DNA from: Sesamum alatum
Lineage: Eukaryota > Streptophyta > Magnoliopsida > Lamiales > Pedaliaceae
Reading direction: 5' to 3'
Length of the DNA stretch: 64,000 nucleotides
Assembly (NCBI GenBank): GCA_034509735.1
Contig: JACGWO010000004.1
Span: forward strand, 21,991,395-22,055,394
The first letter of the stretch is position 1, and every line of letters starts with the position of its first letter. Made by a program: the position numbers and the translations under genes. Positions 45,114 through 56,539 of this stretch are shown here, in pieces. The notes beneath the pieces are model-generated. The model saw only the letters and a program-made list of their open reading frames with translations. It searched no databases and was not told the origin of the DNA.

Positions 45114-47332
45114 TGTTAGAATAGGTGACCAGAAAGCCAATAGGTTTGGCGATTTGTAACCTATCATACAACTCGATGTAAATGTAATATGATTATGTGA
45201 TGAATAAAATGAGTATTCGTCACTTCTGGTGCTTACTTTGTTGCGCTCATTTTACATTTGTTAAAACGGTGTTTTACTTATATTGCAACAAAGCCCACAG
45301 ACCACGGTTAACAACTCGTGCAGTTGGGGCACGTATTGGATGGTGGTCATGAAACCAACTGAACATTGGGTCTGAAATGTTCCAAGTCGAGGACCTCGAG
45401 ACAGGGCATCGAGAGTCCTATTGAGACTTGCATTAAGAGTCGTGTTCATTGGATGAGTGCCGTGTTTCATCGGCGACAGGCTTGGGACGCCTACACGATC
45501 TTGATGGGTTGGTCGACTGGGGTCGAGCCGACTGAACTGACTCGCGGGGATCATTATATGGAAGCCTTGGAGGCTTGGTCGGTATGATTGTTTTTCCCTG
45601 GTTCTGATAGTACGGGAGCAATCAGACTTGAGGGATCATGACAGTTGCATGCACAGGACGGTTGTATCTTGGATCTGGCGAGAGGTGATCATTCTGTAAG
45701 ATGATTATCATAAGCCTTGTCCAGTGCAGTCGGAATGTGTAGCAAGGACGGTGGATTCCAAGAAGAGGATCCGTCCCCTGTCAATATGTGACAGAGGTAT
45801 CTCCTATGCACTCAGAGACACGTTCATGTTGTTTAAAGTTGTGGCCACAGTGGTTGGTCGAACAAGGAATGGTTTCCTGTGTCGACGCAATGAAGCATAC
45901 GTGGTCTCGAGTATTAAGCATTGATGCTTAGTCAAGGATGGGAACCGACGCCCAATTCCATACCTTAGACTAAGGCCGGGAGACGGTAGACGGAAGGATA
46001 CTACCCGTACAGAATCGGCGCCTAAATGTTCACGCCAATTCACCTAGTCTCTAGTGCCATGGACCGTTGTTAGACGGCCACCCATGGTAACGGGCCCTTG
46101 TGGGACACGGGCCAAGTCTAGCTGAGGGTAAACCTAAAGGGTCACACACAAATCACCGAGGAGGTTGAGAGATTGACTAGGAGTCAATCTCGAAGGATAA
46201 ATAAGTAATTGGATTACTTAAGGGAAAGTCCATTGGATGGACGGGCCGATATTGTATCGGGCCTTCGTTTAATTGGTAAATTGGATTTTTGATTAAATAT
46301 GAAAAGTTGAGACGTTGAGACGTTGGATCTTTTAATTGGATTAAAAGATCAATGGGAATAATTTAAGTGGATATTAAATTGGATTTTAATGTTAGGTTCG
46401 TCCTAATTGGATTACGATGAAACCCGTCAGTTAAATTTGACCCAAGAAGAGAAATAATTCCTATTTTGGAATAGGAAGAAGTTGGACTTATTTCCATAAT
46501 TGGACATGGCCAAAATGCTCCCATGGAGGAAGCAAAATCAGCCATGTTTCATGCAAGGTGGTATGTTGACATGTCTCTTTTGGAAAGAGACAAATCAACT
46601 CCAATCATGCCCTTCCCTTTTGGTATGATTTGATCATAACATAAATTTTGGTAGGCTTGATTGAAGAATTGATGGTGATTGATTGAAATGTATCTAAACA
46701 TCCTTGGATGAACTTAGAAACATTCCAATAATCACATTAATTATGTACATATATGAGAATAGACAACACCAAGAATAAGTGAATCATTATTAATATTTTT
46801 CTAGGAAAAAGAAGAACAATTTTTCGGTCCTCTCCTCTCTCTCAACTCTCGGCCATCTCTCCCATTTTCTACTTGTGTTCTTCACTTGGTTTTGAATCAA
46901 GAGGAAGAACAAAGTAGGTTTAAGAGAACACTAATTCATAGTGTTCTTTTCTTAAACTGATTCCTTCATTAAACCCGTTTTCTTCTAGCAAGGAGAACGT
47001 GCGTTTCTTCCGATGTGGTGTGGATCACCTTGGGAGAATCCATACGTTTGGAATTCGTGAGCATTCCGGAGAAGGAACAACGCAAGTAGCCGCGTGCATG
47101 CCGATCATCAAACGTAACGGTTATATTACGCTTTGGTTGATTTACAATCTATCTATGCCCTATGTGTTTTATATATGTTTTAATATTTACACATCCTACA
47201 TCGAACACCCGGTTGAGCACCCAAGGGTACACCCCTTGGGACACGTTTATTTAAATTGGATTTAAATTTACGCACATTACTCGCTTTCTCGCTTCCGCTC
47301 GCGCTCCCGGGCGGATCCGCTTGTCCCTTTCA
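45114..47332 (+). mobile_element. Solo LTR (LTR family 1) with 5-bp target duplication GTGCC
   Basis: A 2219-bp sequence starting tgttagaataggtgaccaga and ending cttgtccctttca, with TG...CA ends. It is flanked on both sides by GTGCC (45109-45113 and 47333-47337). There is no internal region or second LTR, so it is a solo LTR left by recombination. Related copies in the window lie at 1-127, 30241-30495, 36100-38101 and 39849-40658. It has no gene; short ORFs within it are not conserved in the other copies. Confidence 0.93.
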
Positions 47333-47337
47333 GTGCC

Positions 47338-48125
47338 CTCATGGAGGTACACTACCACGTTGGAGCTATGCCACCTCCTTGAAGATAAATCCTTTTCAGG
47401 TAATGATGCAACCTCATGGGAGGTATGTGACCCTGTTGGGGCTATGCAACCTTCTTGAAGATAATATTTTTCATATTTGGGTTATGGGGTCTTTTCCGGA
47501 CTTAGGATCTTTTTTGGATCGAATTATGAGAGATCTTTCTAGGTCGCATTATGAGATCTTCTGCACATAAGAATATAAGATCTTTTTCAGATCAACATTT
47601 AACATCTTCCCCCAGATATTTAGAATTTTTTTCATATCGAATTATGAGATCTTTCTGAGATCGCATTAATGATCTTTCTCAGATCATTGTTGTGATGATA
47701 TTTTTAAGATAATTATTGTGATGATCTTTTTCAGATCAATGTTGTGATGATCTATTCCAAATCATTATTATGGTGATCTTTTTCAAATCATTGCTGGAAC
47801 GTGTTTGAAACAAAGAACTTTGCGTACAGAATTGAATAAATTTTTTACTCTCATTGAATGGTCTTTCTCAAATCTAATCAAAAGAATCTTTTTGAGACAT
47901 AATCGATTACAAATATGGATCTTTCACATATCGCTATCTAATAGGGAGTTCTTTCACACAATCTCCTTGTCAAAAAATTCACAAAAGCGATCTTTCACAA
48001 GTCGAAATACGATAAGGAGTTCTTTTGCAGAATTCCTTACTAAGGCTTTCAAAGCGTTCTTTCACATATCAAGATCCTCAGGATGCCAAACCTAGAAATA
48101 ATATTTTTCGAAATAAAAAAAGATC
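47338..48125. repeat. Tandem repeats, right part, grading into GATCTTTTTCAGATC repeats
   Basis: First the ~75-bp 'gaggtac..cgttggagctatgc..cctccttgaagataa' units continue from the left side of the solo LTR. From about 47470 the unit becomes a degenerate 'gatctttttcagatcattgttgtgat' repeat, itself partly palindromic, to about 48125. Such tracts lie between pol and the 3' end of Tat-lineage elements. Confidence 0.7.
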
Positions 48126-48399
48126 TTGACCAATTGTTATGCTTCCACCCATTTGGAAACATACTCTACCGTCACAACTTCCTTGCAGCAGTGGGGTCCC
48201 TTAGTGCAACTCCATCTCTTAGATAATCTATCACCCTTGTTTTCCATGATTATGTTTCCTCGACACAAAGCACCTAGCTATCTACTTCATCAATTGCCCT
48301 CATCTCCTTGATGATCACTGTGATCTTTCTATCTCTCATTATCTACTTCTCGACCTCTCATTTCGATTTCTACCTCGACCACGACCTCTAGAATTCGAC

Positions 48400-49130
48400 C
48401 ACTCACCATCCTTGATGGCGTTCATCTCCTCTTCATAATGTATTTTTGAGCCATTCTCATCAGCTGCTCTACGTCTTCAGGTTGATCCCCAGCGAGGACC
48501 GAGCCAAACGACTCCTTTTTCGAACCACGTATAAGAATACTGATCCTGAACTTCCACGGTTTTGTTGTTGAATCTACCTACAAAGCTTTATAATGACTTG
48601 TCATCTCTTGCCGGATAATAAACACATAAGTTGCTGACCTCTTTTGTTTTTTCTTACTTGGGAAGTGAAATGCAAACTTTTGGATCAACTGCCCATATGA
48701 TTCTATGGTTCCGCAGCGCATGCAGGTAAACCATTCTTGTGCTTTTTCTATCAAAGTTGTCATAAAAAATTTTGCATTAGTGGAATCAGATTGACCATAC
48801 ATATTCATTACTAGTTCGAAAGTCGTGATGTGCTTCTGCAGAGTGTTTGGTTTCATTGTACATAGGCAAATCTGCTATTCTGAAGCTAGGATCTACTATC
48901 TTAGTCAGTATTTTGTTCGAAAATGGTGAGTTCCTATTCTGAGCCACGATCTCCCCTCGTCTTTTTATCTCGTTGATTTGCATCACAAATCTTTCTATCT
49001 GGCGACCTACATCCTCGACCTCAGCCTTTGAGAGACCTAGTTCCCTTCTCTTAGCCTTACCCTTGTCACTAGATCCTACATCTGAGATCTCCACTTCTTG
49101 GCCTTTCTTGAGCACTCCTTTGCTAGTCAC
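48400..49130 (-). pseudogene. Ty3/gypsy gag remnant
   Basis: The - strand frames 49130-48786 and 48856-48578 together read as retrotransposon gag: a Lys/Glu-rich start, DPSFRIADLPMYNETKHSAEAH, then TTFELVMNMYGQSDSTNAKF, TTLIEKAQEWFTCM, SYGQLIQKFAFHFPSKKKQK and VFIIRQEMTSHYKAL. A frameshift near 48820 joins them. An Arg/Gly/Asn-rich stretch follows (SRGRGRGRNRNERSR, about 48365). No protease, reverse transcriptase or integrase follows on that strand before the tandem repeats. Confidence 0.82.
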
Positions 49131-49379
49131 CTCCTTTGGGTCCTCTTCGACCCCTTTTCCTTTAACAATTGTTCACCGACTCATTTGCTACCAGCGTTGC
49201 CGTTCTCCTTTTATATTCCACCAATGCGTATTAGCCTCCTTGATCATTCATTGCAACTCACCTCTTGACATCTGAATTATTTGATCTTCTGGAGTCCGAG
49301 GGGTTTCCTCTCCTCTCCCTGACGTGTGTCCTCCCCTAGATGGTCCTTCCATCTCGATTCTCGAGTGCTCTTCTCAAAT

Positions 49380-49397
49380 TTCCAAAGATGGCGCCAA
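49380..49397 (-). promoter_or_regulatory. Primer-binding site, gypsy type
   Basis: The - strand reads TTGGCGCCATCTTTGG one base after the ATCA end of the LTR-like sequence above. Its core TGGCGCC matches the site at 53908. It belongs to the gag at 48400-49130. Confidence 0.7.
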
Positions 49398-49398
49398 C

Positions 49399-49713
49399 TG
49401 ATCCGGGTCTAAGATAGCAATCTCCCTAGATGTCCAAGGTAGCAATCTTCCTGGAGGTCTAAGGTAGCGATCTCTTAGCGCGATCCGGGATGAAATATAG
49501 TTTCTGAGAAGAGAAAAGCACGTTAGGCTAGCCGGTATGGTTCCCAGTGAAGACCCTCCAATGCTTAAGTCAGCTCAAGTTCGAAATGCTTATACGCAAA
49601 CTAAAGTAGTAAATGAAGTAGAAAGTAATAAATGAGTGTTACCATAAATACAGTGGGATGAGGGTATTTTATAGGGTCAAATGTGGCCACTTGCCTGGTC
49701 CGCGTGGTATCAT
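49399..49713 (-). mobile_element. Probable LTR of the - strand gypsy element
   Basis: On the - strand it runs from TGATACCACGCGG (49713) to GACCCGGATCA (49399), with TGAT/ATCA ends like the Tat LTRs at 53534. A TATA-like 'cctataaaatacc' lies at about 49660-49672. The upstream limit is a guess from the TGAT; the 3' end next to the primer site is firmer. Confidence 0.55.
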
Positions 49714-52700
49714 TTCAATGAATGAGCTGTCAGAGAATCTATGATTCAGATTTCTGGTCCATGGAGTGGGTCGGGTTCCACAACCAGACACGAAGTAAAG
49801 AGACATGAATCTTAGATAAATAGGGCCTTTTTTCAATTGTCTAGAGATAATTTTATCCTTTGACCAGGTATATGTACTAAACCCCTATCTCATTTAATTC
49901 TATACCAATATGGGAACTAGTTGATAGTAGTCTTGAAGTGCCTAAGTATTCCATTTCAATAACAAAAGGAATAGAAAAATGATAGTTGACCAAATGCTAA
50001 ATTCTGGTAATTTTAAATTCTTTTAATTATTAACAAAAATTCTTATTGGTTAGAAGTACCTTCTATTTTAAATATATTTAAGTACTTATTTTTTTTATCA
50101 TCCAAACTCTTATCTCTAAAAACATCTTTTTTTCTATTAATGTTTCTATTTAAATATTTAGATATCATTTAGCAACGATTATTCATTCGTATTTTTTCCT
50201 TTTTAATTCCTAATTTTTCAAAGACTCATATTATTTTTCATTCCTAGGTATATGTTATTTTCTTTTATAAACTATACACACACATATCTATATATATGTT
50301 ACTTATTACTTATTTCTTCATTCCGGAGTATTTTTAGTTATATTGTTCACATTTTTTTTCTTTCAACTTGATTTTGATTTCATCATAAATTATTTTTTAT
50401 TTGGATATTTTAATTTATCTAGATAAATACAGAGAGATTTTTAATTAATTAAAAGTAAATGAGGTTTTTAACCAATAATTTTTTTTCTTAATAATAAAAA
50501 AATAAAATATAATCCAAAAATGTATATCTGTTTAGGATAAATAAAACTAATTTGGATTTATGTATATCTTGAAGATGAAATTTTGGATAAATATGTCTTA
50601 AATATTTATTTTGAATTTATTCGAATCTTATCTCTAAGATTATAATTGAATTGTTTAATTGTCACGAAAAATCTTATTTGTTAGAAAAGTCATATACTTT
50701 AAATATATTATGTATTTGAAATCTTACCTCCATGATTGTAATACTAATTCAATTTGTATTTATCTTAAACTTACCTAACGATCATGGTCTCCGCCAGATT
50801 ATTTTTAAAAAGACAAAATCCACTCTGCATCTATTCATTTATTAAATAGGTTTAATTCTCTCGATTATTTATTCTCCATTAGACAATATGAAAACTTAAC
50901 ACTACATACATTTCTTTTTATCGTTCTTTTATGGCAAATATTAATTTATTTGCTTTTTTCCATGATCTTTGAAGGTTTGTATATTAAACTTTAATGTTTA
51001 TTCACCTTTTATACTCATCTTTTATTGGTAGACTAATGTTATCCTTTTACTTAATATATATTATTTTTATGATACTTGAAAGTTATTGAATTGATAATCT
51101 TTACCCTTTTCTTATGTTTTCTTTACTTTATTTCTCTTCTGGTGCTAGTTTTTTCTTTTTCTTTTTTCCAGATTTATATAGTGATTAATGCTTGATTTTA
51201 TTTTTCTACAAGAAAGAATAAATTCATTTAGTATAAACTGTATATAGTTCGTTTTAGAATTTATTTGTCTGATTCTACTTAATATGTTATTTAATTTTAT
51301 TTATGTTTAAATATTATGCTTTTGAATCTTTGCATACACCAATTTTTTATATATTATTATAATTTCATCCATTAATTTTTTTTGTAGTTAAATCTTTCTT
51401 TTTCATATTTCATTCTTTTTCTGTATATGTTTTTATACAAGAAAGACCATATTTATTTAGCGTTAATAAGTAAGTGTTTTATTTAATATTTATTTGTATG
51501 GTTCTACTTAACCTGTGGTTTATATTTTATTTTGTTTAAATATTCACCACCTTTAATCATTTTATACATCATTTTCTATATATTATAATTTTATCCATTA
51601 AAATGTATTTTATAGTTTAATTTTGTTGTTTTTTCTTTCAATATTTTGTTTTATGTTTTGGTTTTGGTTTTCCTACAAGAAAGAATAGATTAGGTTATTT
51701 AATAGGTGCATATTTTGGTTAACATTTATTTATATGATTTTATACTTAATTTGAAATTTACTTCTATTTATATTTAAAATATTTATTTTTTTGTGTTTTT
51801 TTATACATCAACTTTTTTTATATATTATAGTTTCATTCATTAAATTTTTGGTCGTTCTTTTTCAAATTTCATTTCTTTTTCTTTTTAGTCTAGGAAAATA
51901 AAATGATTTTAATAAAAACAAAATATACTGATAGAAATTTTTGCAAGTTTTTATTTGCTATAATTATTATTTTTTTATATTTAAGGGTAAAATGACAATT
52001 ACATAAAAGAATGATAGAAAAAGTAAATGAAAAACATGAAGTGGGTATCAAAAGATATTAATGGTAAAACTCGGTACCAACTAAAAAAATTGAAATTACT
52101 TAATTACCAAAGTGATATTAATAACATAACCAGAGTATCAAAATGAATTTTAGTCGTTTAAAAATTGATAGACTATCTTTTAAACGTATCAAAATGGAAA
52201 AGAGTCGCCGAATTTTAATTTTTATGTAGTAATTTCTCAAACTATTTAAATATGATTCCACGAAATCTATGATTATGTTTTATAACTCTTTACATTCACA
52301 CGTAAGTATATACATTTTCATATTTGTATAAGTTGAACTCTTTTCTAGAAAAAAAACCACATATGATTGTTTGAGTTTTGTTTTCTTGTCATGTATATTT
52401 TACTTGAATTAAAAATTTTGTAGGCATGTAATAAAATCGAGATTAATTCAATTCTTTAATATATCTTATATATAATATTTTCATTTTTCATTTTATAGTT
52501 TTACCTTAAAGCTTACTTTCTTTGGCCTCTGTTTTTTTTATTCTTTGATTTATTTATTTTTGATGATTCAATGACATGATAATCAGACAATTTTGTTCAA
52601 TTAATATGCGTATACATATATTTACATTTATACTTACGAATTAACATAATATTTGATAATTCCTATTATGATTTTTCTCATCACCAATACCTATTAACTC

Positions 52701-53533
52701 TAAGGAAAGTTTCTTGCTTATATTTTATTATTTTAATAAGTAAGATCATTTTAAATTTATGTATTTTAATATAGTTTTTTATGGAAGACAAATTATATAA
52801 TACAAACAATATATTTAAGTATTTTTTTTATTTTTTATATATAAGGCTAGATATATGTAAAAAAAAAGATCTATATATTTAATAGAATATCATAATTATT
52901 TGACAGTCATCATCATATAAATACAAACTTTGATAATTAGTAGAAATATATTGTAAGTGTAGAAAAATATATTTCATCTATTAAAGATGAAAGTTTATTT
53001 TACGTAAAAAATTTATTTATAACGCCATATATTATAAAAAATTAATTTATAGCACAATATATTATAAAAAATTAATTTATTTTAAAATATATAATTATAC
53101 ATATAATCGCATATAACACGAGTTCTAAACTAGTTACTAAAAATAGCAAAACAGTATGACATGAAGACGTCCCCACCTGGACCGCCTTTCCGTCTGCAGC
53201 ATCCAACTTATCAATGGGGGTTACCTTTTCGCAGATATAAATGCAATTGGAACCAATTATTGGAATTTTTCTGTTTAATCTAAATCAGGACAATGATTTT
53301 CATTCTCGCCTTTTTTGACTCCATTACCAGTAGGTGCTACTTTTCCTGCAACTTCTAATTTCTTTGAACAATGGGAAATTTGATTTTTTTTCTACATGAA
53401 TTTATCTAAACTTTTTTTGTTTTTTTTTTTAGTATTCTGAACGAGATGACCATATGTATGATAAATAAAGTTTAAATTTTCTGCTTCAAATTCTAATTTA
53501 TTTTCTATTTCATTTGATATACACGTAACGTAT
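49714..53533. other. AT-rich intergenic DNA
   Basis: No gene-like sequence on either strand in 3.8 kb apart from the tandem repeat at about 50970-51930. Poly-T-rich throughout. The part at 53150-53230 is briefly GC-richer but has no identifiable feature. Confidence 0.55.
50970..51930. repeat. Degenerate ~235-bp AT-rich tandem repeat
   Basis: The landmark 'ctacaagaaagaataaatt' and its variants occur at 51206, 51436 and 51673, with a weaker 'ctaggaaaata' at 51890, giving spacings of 230, 237 and about 217 bp. Between landmarks each unit has, in order, 'atttatttgt..gattctacttaa', 'taaatatt', 'atacatca..tttttatatattata', 'tttcatccattaa' and a T-rich end. There are three to four units. Confidence 0.65.
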
Positions 53534-53905
53534 TGATGTGAAGAAGAATAATTGAAATAGAGAAACTATACAAGGCCCCTAATTTTTGTAGAAGATTACA
53601 TTAGACTCCCTAATGGAAGTTAAAGGGAGGTTAAAGAAGGTTGAAGAGGTGGAAGTTGAAAAGAAAGTGGGGCTTGCGAAATGACGGAAATGCCCTTGTC
53701 TATTTAATCCAGGTCGTAGGATTAAGGGACAACATTGTAATTTCACCCCTAGAATTTGCTATAAATAGGGGGAGAATTCTATTGTTTTACTTACTTCTTA
53801 ATGAATAGAGAAAGTTTACTTTTAATTTTCTTGTCTTCATTGTGCTTCTTGGTTTCGATTGGTGCACGTGCTAAGGTTACGTCTTTCCCAAATTTCACCC
53901 CATCA
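53534..53905 (+). mobile_element. 5' LTR of Tat-lineage gypsy element A
   Basis: A 372-bp LTR starting TGATGTGAAGAAG and ending CACCCCATCA, with 5-bp inverted ends. The promoter TATA box 'gctataaataggggga' is at about 53758. The + orientation is proven by the primer-binding site that follows. The left flank is cgtat, but no matching downstream duplication was found. Two relatives at 58828 and 63757 are in the opposite orientation. Confidence 0.9.
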
Positions 53906-53907
53906 GC

Positions 53908-53923
53908 TTGGCGCCGTCTGTGG
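53908..53923 (+). promoter_or_regulatory. Primer-binding site of element A
   Basis: TTGGCGCCGTCTGTGG begins two bases after the LTR end. This TGGCGCCGTCTGTGGG form is standard in plant Tat/Athila-type gypsy elements. It is followed after ~20 bases by the gag start codon. Confidence 0.88.
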
Positions 53924-53945
53924 GAAACCAGTCTAGGCATCGAAG

Positions 53946-54590
53946 ATGAACACCAGATCGAGGGCAAGAAGCGTGAACGTGGGCCAAGAGGACCTTGAAA
54001 GAAGAGGAGAGGCAGGAAGAGGTCGAGGCCCACGCCTCGGAGAGTCCACCGGCGCACCGCCAGGAGGAGAAGAGGCAGGAAGAGGTCGAGGCCCACGCCT
54101 CGGAGAGTCCACCGGCGCACCGCCAGGAGGAGGAGAGGCAGGAAGAGGTCGAGGTCCACGCCTCAGAAAGTCCACCTGCACACCCAGGAGGAGGAGAGGC
54201 AGGAAGAGGTCGAGGCTCCCCCCCAGCAGGAGCGAGGCCCACGCCTTGGAGAATCCACCTGCGCACCCAGGAGGAGGAGAGGCCGGCAGAGGTCAAGGCT
54301 CCCCCCCCCAGCAGGAGCAAGGCCCACGCCTTGTTGAATCCACCTGCGCATCCAGGAGGAGGAGAGGCAGGAAGAGGTCAAGGCTCCCCTCCAGCAGGAG
54401 CGAGGCCCATGCCTTGGAGAGTCCACCTGCGCATCCAGGAGGAGGAGAGGCAGGAAGAGGTCGAGGCTCCACCTCCACCCCCAGTTATTCAGATAACTCT
54501 CGAAACTCTTCGCTAGTTGGTGGACGATGCATCCGCCCAAGCCGCCAAGCTGCCGGAAGGGCCATAGAGGAAGATAAAGGGTCCATTTAG
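53946..54590 (+). pseudogene. Tat element A gag N-terminus expanded by a minisatellite
   Basis: An open frame of 214 codons starts at the first ATG after the primer-binding site: MNTRSRARSVNVGQEDLERR. It then becomes repeats of the type GEAGRGRGPRLGESTGAPPG, produced by the GC-rich tandem repeat at 54011-54475. The repeat is also open in other frames (for example a Glu-rich EEERQEEVEAHASESPPAH reading), so reading-frame choice is unclear, and one unit has lost 2 bp, which shifts the frame. No capsid domain follows intact. Likely non-functional, but the start is authentic by position. Confidence 0.6.
54011..54510 (+). repeat. GC-rich minisatellite within gag
   Basis: Six units starting ggcaggaagaggtcgagg (variant ggccggcagaggtcaagg) at 54011, 54074, 54137, 54198, 54281, 54365 and a last start at 54449. 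Spacings are 63, 63, 61, 83, 84 and 84 bp, so there are two unit classes. The longer class carries an added 'ctcccc..cagcaggagc' segment. Confidence 0.9.
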
Positions 54591-55559
54591 GGCAGAAGGA
54601 AGTAAGCATGAACGCGGACATGTGCCCCCGGGGGATTTAACTCAATACACGCCCCAGACCTCGCGGACTCAAATGCTTGATGCAACTAAGCAACAAGGAT
54701 TGGGATCGAGACCGTAGCTCGGAGGAATGCAACTACTTGGAGAAGGAGGTCGAGGAGTTGATCCGAAGAGATTACTTACGAGAATTCGTGGGACAAATGA
54801 AGCAAGAGCTCACGGAAATCGCTTCTGGAGACAGGTACGTGGTATGGGGGAGTGAAGCAGGAAGCAGAATGAGCTAGCAGGGACAGCCTCCCAACCACTT
54901 GAGTTATGAGGGTTACCTCGGGAGGCTCAATAAGATGAGATACGAAACAAGAGTCGCTCAGAGAGCAAGACAAGCTAAAGGAGTTGCGGTGAGAGCAATA
55001 GGACGCGATGCCAAACCGTATCATCTCTGGCGAGAAGGCAGCAGTGTCGCCAGCAGATCCAAAAATAAGTCGGAGTGTGACGCGTTGAGCAAGGGGAGAA
55101 AAGCTGACTGGCGTCGCAGGAGCGACGCATGCAAGGGGAGAGAGCTGACTTGCATTGCAGGAGTGACATATGCAGGGGGAGAAAGCAGGAGTGGCATATG
55201 CGAAGGCGGATAGCGACTTCCAACTTGTGGTCAAGCAGTAGGAGGAAGGCTGCGAAGCTAGGGGAGCAGATGACCAAGTACTTACCAAACATCCAAGCAT
55301 TAAGAAGGAAGTTCGGTGAAGTTCAACCCAGAATAAATCCCGTGGTCATGCAAGGAAGAGACGAACGGACTCATTAAATCAGCCAGCTCATTGCCTCTTT
55401 CGGAGAGCGAGAGAATAACCCTACTGAGTCAAGAGCGACACAAAGTGAACGTAGTGTGGGAAGAAGCCTTGACGGTGAAGAGTGTTTCATTAAGCTGGGA
55501 ATAAGGTTTGAAAGAAGATTGAGAATTTGGGATTTTGCTTCAAGAGTCCAGATAACCCC
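54591..55559 (+). pseudogene. Degenerate gag C-terminus and pol remains of element A
   Basis: 54677-54840 reads KDWDRDRSSEECNYLEKEVE and LIRRDYLREFVGQ, the region near the gag zinc-knuckle end in Tat elements. After stops and a repeated segment (55080-55210, 'gagcaaggggagaaaagctgac..cgcaggagcgacgcatg'), an RNase H tail appears at about 55220-55350 (EQMTKYLPNIQALRRKFGEV, cf. KGKQMAKYLTKIQEVRKKF at 61430). Reverse transcriptase is missing. Confidence 0.6.
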
Positions 55560-56429
55560 AAGGAACCTCAAGGAAGCAAGGGTAGGTCATGCTAGGTCAG
55601 CGGAGCTCATGGTAATTGGAAGTAAGCTGCATAAGGGACGCTTTTTGCAAACCACATCTTGGATACATCGGCGAGGATTAAGCAGAGTAGGAAGAGGAAG
55701 GCTGCGTAATCACTCCGGAGGTAGAGTGTTAGGATGCCAGGCCCCGAAGCGAGGACATCTCTGGCCTACAGAGCGTAAGGATGCAGGGAACTTAGTGAAA
55801 GATTCTAAGGATGCCAGGAGCATGCCGACATCATTCACGCCCTAGCGGGAAGTATGGACCTTCGCAACATCCCGTTCGGACGGGCAGGCGGAAGTAATCA
55901 GCAGGGTAGTCTTCCAAAATTTGAAGACGAGGCTAGAAGATGCCAAAGGCAATTGGGTAGAGGAGCTTCCGGGAATCCTATGGGCATATCGAACCACCCC
56001 ACGTCAAAGCACGGGGGAAACCCTGTTTAGTCCGGTCTACGGGTCGGAGGCCATTATCCCAGTGGAGATTGGAGAAGAGACACCCAGAGTGAAGTGCTAC
56101 GAGCCGACTAGCACGTAAGTAAAAGGAGGGTCGACCTGGATTTTTTGGAGAAGCTAAGGAGCAGCACGAATGTCAGGACTGAAGCATATAAAACATTAAT
56201 GGCGAGAGCTTACAATGACAGAGTTAGACATCGAGGCTTCCAAGTGGGCGACCTCGTGTTGAGGAGGGCTGACGCCACAGGTAACACTGGGAAGCTGGAT
56301 GTCAAATGGGTCGGGCAATATCAAGTGATTGAGATTGTGGGAAAGGAAACGTACCGCCTACAAAAGTTGGATGGAAAAGAAGTACCGGGTACATGGAACG
56401 TGGTCAACCTGAAAAAGTATTTTGTATAA
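55560..56429 (+). pseudogene. Integrase of element A with the catalytic core deleted
   Basis: 55600-55840 matches the zinc-binding N-terminus (LRNHSGGRVLG, HLWPTERKDAGNLVKD). At about 55845-55885 the sequence jumps straight to SDGQAEV, then FQNLKTRLEDAKGNWVEELP and WAYRTTPRQSTGE. Compared with 61800-62400, the part carrying the first two catalytic Asp residues is gone and only the Glu segment remains. A frameshift near 56118 separates the C-terminal GPY/F-like domain (NDRVRHRGFQVGDLVLRRAD to NVVNLKKYFV, stop at 56427). Not functional. Confidence 0.85.
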
Positions 56430-56539
56430 ATTTTTCTCGTTTTAAGTTGTATGAAGTTGGTAATTTAAGACTTTCTTGTACCTCCGATTATGGTAATGAA
56501 ATTTCCTTTTGATGAGTTCTTGTCGCTCTGTGTTTTATT

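Noticed and set aside
53791..54621. Several long - strand frames over the gag minisatellite
   Set aside because: They arise because the GC-rich repeat unit lacks stop codons in most frames; the + strand start follows the primer-binding site, fixing the sense strand.
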